Source of the DNA: Lomentospora prolificans
Lineage: Eukaryota; Ascomycota; Sordariomycetes; Microascales; Microascaceae
Assembly (NCBI GenBank): GCA_029532625.1
Contig: JARFXM010000009.1
Location: 1,302,001 to 1,366,000 of the forward strand
DNA length: 64,000 nucleotides
Reading direction: 5' to 3'
Position numbers and translations under genes: made by a program. Below the pieces are notes generated by a model that had not been told where the DNA came from, ran no database searches, and worked only from the letters and a program-made list of their open reading frames with translations. This document shows positions 35,059 to 46,317 of the stretch, one piece after another. Position 1 is the first letter of the stretch. Each line of letters starts with the position of its first letter.

Positions 35059-36690
35059 ATGAAGCTCGCCACTACCCTCGGACTCTTCGCTTCGCTGGTT
35101 GCAGCCCAGCAGGTCGGCACTGAGCAGACCGAGACTCATCCCAAGATGTCTTGGTCGAAGTGCAGCGGCACCGGCGGCAACTGCCAGAAGGTCAATGCCG
35201 AAGTCGTCATCGACGCTAACTGGCGCTGGCTCCACACCACTGACGGCTACGATAACTGTTACGATGGCAATGCTTGGGTCGAGTCCATCTGCAGTACGGG
35301 TACCGAGTGTGCCGAGAAGTGTGCTGTCGAGGGTGCCGACTATGGCACCACCTATGGTGCCAGCACTAGTGGTGATGGCCTCACTCTCAAGTTCTTGACG
35401 AAGCATGAGTACGGCACCAACATCGGCTCTCGATTCTACCTCATGAACGGAGCAGACAAGTACCAGATGTTTGATCTCATGAACAACGAGTTTACTTTCG
35501 ATGTTGATCTCTCCACTCTTGAGTGCGGTCTTAACGGTGCCCTCTACTTCGTCGCCATGGAGGAGGATGGTGGTCTCGCCAGCTACCCCACCAACAAGGC
35601 TGGTGCCAAGTACGGTACTGGTTACTGCGACGCCCAGTGCGCTCGTGACTTGAAGTTTGTCGGTGGCAAGGTAAGTTGCTAAATTGCCCACAGCTTCTTG
35701 ACGTCGCGTATTACAGGGGAAGGGTAGAAAAGAGAGAGCGATGAGCTGACAAAACTATGTTAGGCCAACGTTGAGGGATGGGCTCCCTCTTCCAACGACC
35801 CCAACGCCGGTGTCGGTCCTTATGGTGCCTGCTGTGCTGAGATCGACATCTGGTATGCATAGCCTCTTCGGTCTCCTACTCTTGATTGAAATCACATCTC
35901 TAACATGACCTCGCCGTCTAGGGAGTCCAATGCCCACGCCTTTGCTCTCACGCCCCACCCTTGCAAGAACAACAACTACCACGTCTGCGAGACTGATACC
36001 TGTGGTGGTACCTACTCTGAGGATCGCTTCAACGGTCTCTGCGACGCCAACGGTTGCGATTACAACCCCTACCGCATGGGTAACCCCGACTTCTACGGTA
36101 TTGGCAAGACCGTTGATACCAGCAAGAAGTTCACGTACGTTTCTGAGCGCTCTCAACTCAAGCATTCATGACCAACATTACTAACACTTCGGCTCCAACA
36201 GCGTCGTCACTCAGTTTGAGGAGAACAAGATGACTCAGTTCTTCGTCCAGGACGGCAAGAAAATCGAGATCCCCGCTCCCACCTTCGAGGGTCTTCCCAA
36301 CTCCTCCGCCATCACCCCCGAGTTCTGCGATAAGGTCTTCGAGGTCTTTGACGACTTTAACCGATTCAACGACGTCGGCGGGTGGCCCCTCCTCAACGAG
36401 GCCCTCAACGTGCCCATGGTCCTCGTCATGTCCATCTGGGACGACCACTACGCCAACATGCTCTGGCTCGACTCCACCTACCCACCCGAGAAGGAGGGAT
36501 CCCCCGGTGCTGCTCGTGGTCCTTGCAGTCAGGACTCGGGTGTCCCCGCCGACGTCGAGGCCAACTATGCCGATGCGTACGTTCCTTCACCATGCGTCTA
36601 TTTACTCTTGAACATAGCTAACTCACTTATAGTCAGGTCGTCTGGTCCAATATCCGCTTCGGCCCCATCGGCTCTACCGTCGATGTCTAA
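35059..36690 (+). CDS. GH7 cellobiohydrolase without cellulose-binding module
   Basis: Secreted retaining cellulase that releases cellobiose from reducing ends of cellulose chains. Exons 35059-35670, 35764-35852, 35922-36134, 36202-36576 and 36633-36690 give 448 residues. Signal peptide about 1-16 ([16 protein letters not shown]), mature start QQVGTEQTE. Catalytic motif E230-x-D232-x-x-E235 in [10 protein letters not shown]; the second intron cuts the Trp codon between D232 and E235. CBH-type features: [42 protein letters not shown], and the end [10 protein letters not shown] with no linker or CBM1. Overall closest in memory to the single-module Melanocarpus albomyces Cel7B type. The Cys pair equivalent to C4-C72 of Trichoderma Cel7A is absent. 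Preceded by a TATA box. All four introns are short with clear acceptors. Confidence 0.95.
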
Positions 36691-38517
36691 GCGTCAAAAG
36701 ATTGGATCTTGGGTTTGGCAAGGCGTTTTCTTCGTGTCGGAGCGGGGCGCTCTTGTCCTCTCACTTTCTCTTCTTGTCTATCTTTGTTATTGTTTTCTCC
36801 GTCCCGATCGAGACAGAGGAAAAGGCATACACACACTCGCACAATTCTTCAGTGTAGATATTCTTTTATTTTCTCCTCCCATGTTGACATGAAAAGCACT
36901 TGGAGCAGAAACGGACTTGCGCTCTTCTCTCTGCAGCTCACCGAGAAGACCAGCCTAGATACACCCTGATAGAAGACCCCCCTAAAAAAAAAAAAGATGA
37001 GAAATTGCTTTTTTATTTTTATTTATTCTTCTTTTCTTTTCCCTATTAGACAATTATCGATGTTTGTCTCGCTTTCACCAGCTTGATGACATTGTTCCGA
37101 ATGTTTGCATAGTCGAGATGACTGAGAGGAGAGGCGATGAGAAGCCTTCGCCAGACTTGGCCAAGTCAAAGAGCTAGTACTGCATGCAGTCTTACTTCAT
37201 GCGCGATCACCGAGTCTGTGACTTGCCGCAAATAGTCGATTCTTGTCACTTTTCTCGCGTTGGACGCTACACTTGAGATCAACAAGACTCCTGGACAGGA
37301 TAACACAAAAGGGGATTCCATTGAAACAGACTACGAGCCTCTCCGTCCGCCATCCAGCCGTGACCCTAGGTGCTCATACAAGTACAATGACTCTCAAGTC
37401 TGAAGCCACGCACCGAAAAATAGCCCTTCGCCTTTTCTTTTTTTCTTTTCTTTTTTCTTTTTTTTTCTTTTTTTTCTTCTTCGAGAGTCCCGCCAGCTCG
37501 GGCGGGAGAACCGAGTGAGAGTCGACGGATAAAGCGAGCAAGGAAACCCCCGGCGATTCTGGCTTTCCCAAGGCAAACAATCTCGTTCACGTTTTCTTTT
37601 CTCGCCTCCCTTTTTCGGCGCCCGTTTAAATCCCACCAAGCAGAGGAAATGAGGGAAAGGAGAAAGGAACAAGCAGGAGAGTGAAGGGTGACCGCCCTTT
37701 TCTTTTTTGTGAACATGTCCTCCCGCCTCCTGTACTGCCTCGGTGCTTCTTGTACTCCCGCATTAAAGCAAACACGCGCAACAAACAAATCCTTTCCGGC
37801 CGGAGCAAGACGAAGTTTCTCTTGCACACATATCATGATATCAACGAGAGACAACAAAGGGCGAGACAAGAATACACCACACGCGGGAAGAGGTAAGCGC
37901 AAGTGCAAGGAACAAGTAAAACCGTCCTTTTTGTTCAACCTAAAACCCACATACACACCATCCCTTCCCGCCTTAATGAATACCAAGGGAAAAAAAATGA
38001 TAACACGACGAGAAACAAGCCAGAAGCGGAGTTTTAATAAAGACAGACCCTTGGATGATGATGAGAAAAGGGTTTGAGAACAGCCCGAGGAAACAAAAGA
38101 CGCAAAAACCACACTCTGTCGCTTTGTTAAAGAGAGAAACCGTTGAAAAAAAAAAAAAAAGAAGCAGAAAGTGTTAGAACAAGTATTTCCCGTTATTACA
38201 GCCCTTGTGTGTTTGGTCATACTATGATTTCCCCCCTCTTTCCCTTTCTTTTTTTTCCTTTTCTCTTTAGAGACACACACTCACAAAACCCCTTGCCAAA
38301 TGCCGGATGTGTGTGTAAAGTGCAGGCCTCTGCCTCGGTCAATCTTTGCCGAGGATACAAGTGATTGCTTTATCATCATCAACAGAAAAACATCCCACCT
38401 TGTCTAGTTCGCCGAAATTCAGGTATACATCCTGACGTGATCCTCCCTGGCACCTTTCGATCGGCCTCCATTACGATGGCGCCTCTCGGACCGGTGATGT
38501 GGTCGGAAACCCTTCTT
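36691..38517. other. Convergent intergenic region, GH7 gene / def1
   Basis: 3' sides of two genes. Rich in low-complexity pyrimidine tracts (about 37434-37485, 38240-38270) and A-runs (about 36984-36997, 38144-38160). A long minus-strand open frame at 37366-38280 is only these tracts read as Lys/Arg/Phe runs. No gene supported. Confidence 0.55.
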
Positions 38518-38561
38518 CTAGTGGTTATAGTTTCCACCCCAGCCGCCGCGTTGTTGCTGCT

Positions 38562-38592
<31 letters not shown>

Positions 38593-41500
38593 GCCACCAC
38601 CGCCGTAGTATCCGCTGCCGCCGAAACCGCCCTGGCCATAAGAGCCGTAGGGGGTATTGCCATGCTGACCGGCGCTGTTACCGCCGCCCATACCGTAGCC
38701 GCTAGATCCGTGGAGGCCTTGCTGCAGGTGGCTAGGGTAGCCGCCGTAGCCCGCCATCTGCGCATTAGACTGAGGGGGCAGGCCGCTCTGGCCAGCGGGG
38801 GTATTGTTGGCCGCCGAGCCAGGACGAGCACCACCAAGCGATGGCGATGGACCAGACGCAGTCTTGGAGTCGACATATGGCTTCAAGTCGTCATTAGCCG
38901 AAGCCGAGCCAGCACCCTGCGCCTGAGCGTTGAATCCCTGGCCTGCCTGAGACTGGTAAGAAGACGGTCCGCGTCCAAAGGAGTCGTGCATGCCACCGAA
39001 AGAGCTTCCTCCAAGTCCGGCCTGGTGCCCAGACTGCGCGCTTCCAACTCGACCATAATCACCGAGACCGGAGCCGATACCGTTGTTATCACGGTGAAGA
39101 GAAGACTGGAATCCGCCCGCAGGGGACGAGCTATGGTCGTACGGGGCTTGAGGGGGAATGTTATAAGGCGCTCCATAGACGCCCTTACCGTAAGGTGCGC
39201 CGCCGTAACCACCCTGGCCGTAGGCCTGTGCGTAGTAGGTGTGGTAGTATGGATTGTTGAAGTAGGGATGGCTGTAAGGGTAGTTCTGTTGAGCAGCATG
39301 GGACTGGGGTTGGGTCGTCTGGCCGCCGGGCTGTTGCTGTCCCTGGGCGGGAGGGTTGGGTGTGGTGTGGCCGCTGCTCTGGGGATCAGTTGCTACACCA
39401 CCAAAGCGTGACTGGTTATGGAGGCCCGCAACGCCGCTCTGGGGGTACTGGCTGAGATTATCCGCCTGAGAGGGGGGGTTGTAACCGCCGAACGAGCGCT
39501 GAGGTTGAGGCTGCTGGGTAGCACCGGCACCTTCCTGCTGGCCTTGACTAGCCTGGTGCTGTTGGCCGTATTGTTGACCGTAGTAGTTGTATGGACCACG
39601 GTTCTGGTGGTCCGCAGTGTAGTAAGAGGAGAAGTCGCCAGGGGCCGAGCTGAATGCCCCGCTCGAGTGGGGAACCTGAGATGGCTGCTGTTGGGCCTGG
39701 AAGTTCTCATACTGCTGCTGCTGATTGGAGGCGGCAGTAGCCTGTTGGTTTAGAGAAGCGAAGCCAGGTGCTCCCTCCTGGGAACCAAAACGGCCAAACG
39801 TTTGAGCTGGCTGGGCAGCGGGCTGAGCTGTAAAGGGAACACTGGCGTTAGCATACTTGGCTGTTTCTGCGGTGTCAGCAATGGACTTAGTCATACCCTG
39901 ACCGGCAGCAGGCTGCTGAGCCTGGGCTTGCGCAGCTGGGCCTAAGACGAAAGTGTTAGCTCTTCCATCTTGCGTAGAATCATGCTTTGGGGGGTATGTA
40001 CCAGTAGGCGCGCCAGCGGGGGCTACAGGTGCGGCAGTGGTCTGTGTGAGAGACTCGGGGGCAGCGCTGGGCTGAGAAACGGCGGGAGGGAGCGAGGTTC
40101 GAGGGTGAGCAACAGGCGAGTCATCGGGAGGCTGGGCCCTGGTCTCGGGCTCCTCGCGCTCTCCATCAATATCTTCTTCCCCTCCATTGAGAGAGAAAGC
40201 GCCGAACTGGACAGCGGTGCGATCGACCTCGCGATTGCCGGGCATTCGAACAGCTTCTTCCTGATCAAGGATGCGGCGCTGGTAGTGAGGCGCACGGCCA
40301 GCCGGCTTAGTAGGAGTTGCAGCAGCAAAACCAGCAGGTTGGGGGACAGCCGGAGGAGGCTGAGTCTGCGTAACGGTGGGGTGTTGGGACGCGGGGGTAG
40401 GTACAGAACTAATGTCTGCGGGCGCGGGTGCCCAAGAGTCGGCGGCGGTGCTTGCGGTGGTATCGGTAGGGGCGGGTACAGACGTGTCATTAACTTGTTC
40501 GAGGTTGGACTCAGTGAGTTCGTCCTTGGCGGGAGGTAGTTCGGTGGCAGGCTCAGAGACCTCGGCGGCCGTATTAGAGACATCCTGCACGACAGGAGCT
40601 TCGACGGGTTCAGGTTCAGATTCAGGAGCGGAGGTTACTTCGGTGGGAGCAGGAGCTTCAGCAGCAGGAAGAGGCTCCAAAGATTCGGCGGGTTTCTGGA
40701 TGGGGGGTTCTTTAGGCTTGGGCGCAAGTTTGGGCGCAGTCGCCTGTCTGAGCATGCTAGCCCAGGTCTTGGCCGGAGGGGCAGCGGCCTTCACAGGCTC
40801 AGGAACGGAGGCTTGCTGCTCGGCAGTGGCATTACCCTGGGTCTCGGAGCCATTCTTCTTGGTATCCCAGGCATTCGATTCTTCGGTGGGGACAGACAAG
40901 CTATTCTCCTTGCGAGTGCCGTTGGTGGCGGGTTGCGTAGGCCGGCTTCGAGGAGCACGGCCGCCCCTATCAGTGCCTCGAGCTCGGCCACGTCCAGTTT
41001 CGGAAACGATCCTTCCACCCCGAGAAGGCCGAGGGCCTGAATGAGAATCGGTCGCGACTGACGCGTTTACAGTGTCTTTGGGCTTTGATCGAGTCTTCTT
41101 CGACTTGGAAACCTCGCCCCATTGAGCGACGGCACCTAAAACAGTGACGAAAACGTTAGCGCGAACGCAAAGCTCTCGTCTGGGTTCAAGAAAGTGAGAG
41201 CGGCTCATCGAACAAGGAAAAGACGATGGCGCAGTAGATCCCAAGATAATGAAATAAATCCAACGGAAAATATAGAGGCATGTAAAATGGGCGAGCCGAG
41301 CGATGACCTACCATGAGCAATCCGTTCAACCGCGAGATTCTCATCGCCGTCGGCTTCCTGGAGAGCGTACAGAATGTCGACTTCGGACCAGCCCTGGAAC
41401 ATGTCCTTGATAGGACGGACCTTAGATCCATAAAGCTTCCTCAATTCCGCAACATCTCCGTCTTCATCGAAGGCGGCGGGCGATGGGGTATCGAGAGCGT

Positions 41501-41621
41501 CAAGGCTATCGCCATTGGGTTTTCCGGATGAACGACCTCCTCGACTCGAAAATCCGCCTCTGCCACCACGGCCGGAGCCTCTTCCCCGAGAGGCACCAGA
41601 CCGAGTTGTAGTCTCGGACAT
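38518..41621 (-). CDS. def1: RNA polymerase II degradation factor Def1
   Basis: Promotes ubiquitination and destruction of stalled RNA polymerase II. Exons 41621-41312 and 41135-38518 (975 residues), or 955 if a further 60-base in-frame intron at 40001-39942 is removed. The N-terminus is RG-rich (GRGSGRGGRGG), followed by a CUE ubiquitin-binding domain at about residues 58-102 (VRPIKDMFQGWSEVDILYAL, DENLAVERIAHG). The remainder is disordered: Ala/Pro/Glu-rich (about 105-420), then Gln/Gly/Tyr-rich prion-like sequence ending in a 14-Gln run and RGGWGGNYNH. This architecture (CUE plus long Q-rich tail) is that of fungal Def1, whose tail is proteolytically trimmed before nuclear entry. The first intron is 176 bases (GTAGGT donor, TTTTAG acceptor), long for this genome. 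Confidence 0.92.
38551..38592 (-). repeat. CAG/CAA repeat (14 glutamines) in Def1
   Basis: Fourteen consecutive Gln codons, ten CAG and four CAA, near the C-terminus of Def1. A coding microsatellite likely to vary in length. Confidence 0.93.
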
Positions 41622-43281
41622 AATGGAACGAGACGGAAGATATGTTTATGTGAAGAAAGAGAAAGGAAGGGAAAGATGGGCAGACGGTCCAATTCCGTTG
41701 CACAGTAATTCGAGCTTCGCGATCAATGCAGTCTCGTCGGTTTTGGTTCAATGTAGAGGGTCGAGAAAAGGAGGCGTACAATGGAATACACCAAAGGAAT
41801 GGGCGACAGCGGCCGACGTGAATCTGCGGCGTTCTTGATGGTTTTTGTGATGATGGGTTGTAGGGGGTGGTATGGTTTGGAGGTAGAAGGAAAGGAAAAA
41901 AATGAATGGGAGAGGCTGATGCTTGTCGAGGCGAAAAGTACGAGAGTACACGGTGCTAGTGCTGCGATTGCCTGCTGGGTAGTGCGCGGACGTGTTGGCA
42001 GCCAGGTACCTGAGACCTACATTGTATTCCCTGGACGGCCCCCGGAAGTACTCAGTCAAAAGGGTGGCCTGTGGCTAATCAGAGTATAGCCTTAATTTTA
42101 TGCCACCAATAATTATGTGACTATACACGCATTTTCTGTTATTAAAGTACATTATCAGATCAGGTGTTGCCAAGCCTTGAAGTTTCTTTCGCTTGTCAAA
42201 AATAAGTACTCGCTACCTGGTTACCATGGAGAGCCAGCTGTAAGGCCCAGCACCTAGAGTTTACTGAAGAGCCAACCCGCCCCTAAACCTGCAGAAGGGG
42301 GAACAAGCTCCCCTGGTCTCCCTGAGCACGCGTCACGACAGCATCTGACCAAGTCTAGGATTTTTGAACCCTCTTGAAGGTGCTTCGGCGTCGTCCGATG
42401 AGGAAAATACAAGTCCAATTCTGTAGGCAAGGACGAGCAAGGCGCTTGAGTTAGGGGCATGTCGGTTGCCTCGTCTCCGCCATGCAGCCATTCTGCCCTG
42501 CATCTCACCCGAAGAAACTACCTTGTGGAGTGTGCAACCTCTCCTCAAGCCCATAACGCGAATCCTACTGCTCGCATGTTATGCCAGGCTACAAAACGTG
42601 CCATACAGCTAGCGCCGCCCCGTCATCCTCTTGAGGTCTCGGGACCGTGTTGCTTCATTTTCGTTTTGGCGACGACGCATACCATCAGTTCCTAGCGCGG
42701 TTGGTTCGACTTTGGGACCCAAGATATGTGAGTCCGTTGATTGGCGATCCTTAGACTTAGCCTCACGCGACCAGTGGCCATTTGCTGGGGTTACAACCAG
42801 TCGCGGTCCGGAGGGAGCCCTCTGAGCCATCACCTGACGGGTTTCCCGCCGGTGCTCTTCTGTTGAGCAACCGAAACAAACTTAGGACAGGAAGAGCACC
42901 AGCATTCAGTAACTGTCGAATGCAGCTGGCTAGGGGCCGTGGAGAATCAAGGAATCTATCTGTCTGAAGGGAACAGAGGACTACCATTTTAGGGTCCGGC
43001 ACTTGGAAACTAGTCAAGCGAAGGAATGCTGAGTCATCCCTCCCGTGCAATAATGGGTTGCAGTCCATCCTGAGAGCTACGATGTACATCTCCAGCTAAA
43101 TAATCACGTGATTTCATATGTCATTCGATGCTTGGCTCATCGAGGTGGGCCGAAAGATATCTGGTGTTCCTTGTTCAGTTCAAGCCGCCGTTTCCCTTCA
43201 CCAAAGGCCTCAAGGTCAGGAGAATTGAGAAATAATAACGTCAAGAGGATTTTATGACCCCGGCCTCGCTGCCCAGCCAAC
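41622..43281. other. Divergent intergenic region, def1 / 43282 gene
   Basis: Should contain both promoters. No conserved frame, repeat or RNA gene recognised. Confidence 0.5.
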
Positions 43282-44580
43282 ATGCTCAAAACGAAGCCCC
43301 TCCGCTTCAAACTCGACCCGTCCTTCATCTTAAAGTCCATTCACCTCCCAGACCCTCTCACCCAGCAGCAGACTCAACGCTTTCTCGATGCCGTAACAAC
43401 CTCTTTCCGTAGGAACCTCGATAAAGAACACGGATGGCTTGCCGAGGAGAAAAGGGCTACCGGTCCGAGCAAGGCTAGCTCCTCCCGACCCTCCTCGCCG
43501 ACGCCCGACCTTCCCGCTTATCCCCCGGCTAACCGCAATCATGATGGCGTCACCGATGCGGTTCGCCGTCTCCCTACGGACCACCATCTTTCGTCCATTC
43601 TTTCGAGCCCTCTCTTCCGCACAGCACCGGCGTTAGCCCCTAATCCGGTCCCTGTTGCCGCCCCTACCGCAAGGCCTGCCCCGAAACGAGATCCGATGGT
43701 TGTGTTTGAAGAGGCCGTGTTGAGGGGATTGATGACGTTACAAATAGCCACAGGATGTCTAAAAGCGAAGCGTAACATTATCCAGGACTCCCAAAGCGCG
43801 TTCCTCGATGATCACCAATCCACCAGCAACGACGCTTTCTCTGGTTTCAATGTATCCGACAAAGTACTCACATGGCTCCGCTCTTCGGGGTTAGAAAGAA
43901 ACCTGCAATTTGCCCACCATCCCAATTTTGTTGCCGCATTCATGCCGTTCCTGGTTGCAGAAGGCCGAGAGGAAGTCGTCTGGACCTGGCTAGCGCGACT
44001 CATGTCTGACGACGGGCCCATCGCAGATGCATCTTTTGCTGCTGCACGCATCATGCTACTTTTTCTTGTCCGGGCAAAGTCTATTGGCATAGAATGCGTC
44101 GACAGCGCTTTCGAGTCCATCATCCAAGCCAGCGAGACGTATCGTCGGGATTCGCGCCACGGACGTCTGGTTGGTAAGGCCTGGCGCGATGTCGCCTGGC
44201 GTACCACTAGTCTCTCCTGGCAGAAGCCTTCACCTTCAGCCTCGCTCTTTGACTCTTATCTCGAGATAGCGGGTCTCCTTTACCCACCGACCACCAAACT
44301 CCCCGTCGCTCATCTCCACCTACATCACCCCACAGCTCCGAGCCATGACCTCGCCGTCGACTACTTTGAGGAGGCGAAAAAGAAGGATAAGGCGGCCCCC
44401 CTTGACCGTATGCGCAGGGAGGCCATGATGGGCGTTGATGCCGTTAGCCATCTCGGCCTCGTTGGCAAACTTGAAGAGGCGAAACGTCTCCTTCACTTTA
44501 TTCATCACCGTTACTCCTTTTTTTTCCACAAACCCCACGGTAGACCTGATGATATGCTCGCTCAACTCGAGCCCGCCTGA
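43282..44580 (+). CDS. Conserved-looking protein of unknown function (432 aa)
   Basis: Single uninterrupted frame of 432 residues, starting in good context (CCAACATG with A at -3) and ending TGA. I do not recognise the family. Residues 1-55 look folded (KLDPSFILKSIHLPDPLT, RRNLDKEHGWLAEE); 60-140 are Pro/Ser/Ala-rich linker; 145-430 are mostly helical, with hydrophobic helices such as FVAAFMPFLVAEGREEVVWTW cut at about 222-241 and AAARIMLLFLVRAK at about 252-265, and a C-terminal helix LGLVGKLEEAKRLLHFIHHRY. The alternating helices could be a degenerate helical-repeat (PPR/TPR-like) fold. No signal peptide; the basic N-terminus (MLKTKPLRFKL) could be a mitochondrial presequence. Coding status is supported by length and C-rich third positions. 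Confidence 0.75.
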   Translation: MLKTKPLRFKLDPSFILKSIHLPDPLTQQQTQRFLDAVTTSFRRNLDKEHGWLAEEKRATGPSKASSSRPSSPTPDLPAYPPANRNHDGVTDAVRRLPTDHHLSSILSSPLFRTAPALAPNPVPVAAPTARPAPKRDPMVVFEEAVLRGLMTLQIATGCLKAKRNIIQDSQSAFLDDHQSTSNDAFSGFNVSDKVLTWLRSSGLERNLQFAHHPNFVAAFMPFLVAEGREEVVWTWLARLMSDDGPIADASFAAARIMLLFLVRAKSIGIECVDSAFESIIQASETYRRDSRHGRLVGKAWRDVAWRTTSLSWQKPSPSASLFDSYLEIAGLLYPPTTKLPVAHLHLHHPTAPSHDLAVDYFEEAKKKDKAAPLDRMRREAMMGVDAVSHLGLVGKLEEAKRLLHFIHHRYSFFFHKPHGRPDDMLAQLEPA

Positions 44581-45681
44581 TAGAGCATATTCTTCTTCTA
44601 GTGTGGTGATCAACTCACATTAGCCAAGAGACCAACTTCACCCCTAAAAGGCTACTTGCGCCGGGCAGCCGGCTCGATCATCCTTCACTCTGGGATGCCA
44701 TGTCGCCATCCAACAAGATACCCAACACCATACGTAGATTCGACCTAATAGGCGAACATATATAAGACATCTTCCTTTCACAGTTTACCAGCGCATATCT
44801 AGATCTCCTTTTATCGGCCCCAATAATCGCTCCCCATGTCGACATGAAGCGGTATTGGGGTCAAGGGACTAGCATCTTTTCGTGTGTCCAATGAGACGAG
44901 GGATGCAGGACCGTTTCCAGGATGAGATTGGGAAGAGATCGAAGTTGGTTAAAATGGCAATTCTCCACGCATTCGATACGAGACACACCTTCCTTCCCTG
45001 AACGGTACTTGAACTCGGATACTCTGGTGTTAGATTGGATCACTTACAGAGGGTATACCAGAGCTGGTATAGTATGGGTTCCAAGCTCGGATCAAATTGA
45101 TGCTGCTTGCAACAGGTGGTATGTACGTCACCGTGGAACGCTACAATACGCAACCGTGTGGTTTTAAGCACGCGGGCGAGAGAGGGCAAAATTTGGAGTA
45201 TTGTACAAATAGCTTATCTTCAAGAAAATAAATGACGCCGTCCTCCGTCCGCATGAGGTACAGATGCCTTCTTCAATACACGACTAGGTAGGACTTTAAA
45301 TTCCGTACAAATTCCACTAGCAGAGAAACCACCGTCCCAAACGCCTTGCAACCCCTCAATCATTAGATGTGAGCGAATGTGATGACCCATTTGATCTTGT
45401 AGAGGAAGTATACCAGTTTCTCTTCCGTAAAAATAAAATAAAAAAAAAACAAATGTCCAAGCGCCAAGCACCAAGCACCGATTGACCCAGCCGCGATGGT
45501 CCAAAGGCAGATAAGAGGTATAAAAGAGCTTTTGTGTGATATCAATAGAACGGTCCCAATTGGGGACCCAAAGGGGCTGAGATGCTGAAAATGACTGATC
45601 CCATCTTTCCAGGCCCAACGCTGGCGGGTATGGACCCAGGATAAGGGCACGAATAAAGAGCGTCGTCGCTTGTCACCGCAT
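44581..45681. other. Convergent intergenic region
   Basis: 3' sides of the two neighbouring genes. No feature recognised apart from a short A-run at about 45440. Confidence 0.5.
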
Positions 45682-46317
45682 TCATCGTAGCGGCACTTTA
45701 TTGTCGACCTTTGGTTCTTGCGGCGTCGTTTTCCCAGCGGCGACGAGGAGGCTGTAGCCGGGTAGTACAGCGGCAAGAACCAAGATAATCAGAGACAACC
45801 GATTGAGCGTCGAGAAAGCCGAAGCAGGGGCAGTGGCGACAATGTCAACCTTTGGCCTACTAGATCCTAATCCTGTAATCATTGAATACCATGGTCCTGA
45901 CGTGACGGTATTCTCGTCGATGGGGGTCTCTGAAAGTTCTTCGACGTACAGTTTATCTTCCTCTAGCTTTTTGGTTTCTCCAAGGGATGCCCATCGACCC
46001 GACATCTTGGAAGGCGATTCGGCGAAGTCGCTATAAATGGCGTCCCTCTGCGCACCAATGATGGGGCTCTGGGGAGAAGAAATAGTTTGAGAGAGAGAGC
46101 TTGTATCGCTAAGGTCATCATCCAGACCTAGCTCCCGGAAGACAGACTTCCGGTCCTTCTTCATCTTCCCCGTTGTCATGAAAGACTGAGTCCTAATCAA
46201 AGAGCCTTCTCGAAGCCTATCGGAGGTGAGCATCGAGTTAAATTTGGGCCGCGTAGGGCGCGTAGGCGGCAGGGTATTAGCTCGCTGCGGTTCACCCATA
46301 GACATGGTTGCCAACAT
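45682..46317 (-). CDS. Small protein with C-terminal membrane segment, unknown function
   Basis: Single frame of 211 residues; alternative starts at residues 1, 5 and 7 cannot be separated. The N-terminal 150 residues are polar and Ser/Thr-rich with likely short linear motifs (REGSLIRTQSFMTTGKMKKD, KSVFRELGLDDDLSDTSSLS). One strong hydrophobic segment lies at about residues 170-192 (LNRLSLIILVLAAVLPGYSL), followed by about 20 residues. This is the arrangement of a tail-anchored or single-pass protein with the bulk in the cytosol. No family recognised. Coding status rests on length, the placement of the membrane segment and the absence of a better frame. Confidence 0.68.
   Translation of the reverse strand: MLATMSMGEPQRANTLPPTRPTRPKFNSMLTSDRLREGSLIRTQSFMTTGKMKKDRKSVFRELGLDDDLSDTSSLSQTISSPQSPIIGAQRDAIYSDFAESPSKMSGRWASLGETKKLEEDKLYVEELSETPIDENTVTSGPWYSMITGLGSSRPKVDIVATAPASAFSTLNRLSLIILVLAAVLPGYSLLVAAGKTTPQEPKVDNKVPLR

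Noticed and set aside
35029..35691. Minus-strand 220-codon open frame
   Set aside because: Antisense of the first exon of the module-less GH7 gene.
37366..38280. Minus-strand 304-codon open frame
   Set aside because: Built from poly-pyrimidine and poly-A tracts read as Lys/Arg and Phe runs; no domain, lies in convergent 3' regions.
38365..39411. Plus-strand 348-codon open frame
   Set aside because: Antisense of the Q/G-rich tail of Def1; leucine and alanine runs are the complement of CAG and GGC codons.
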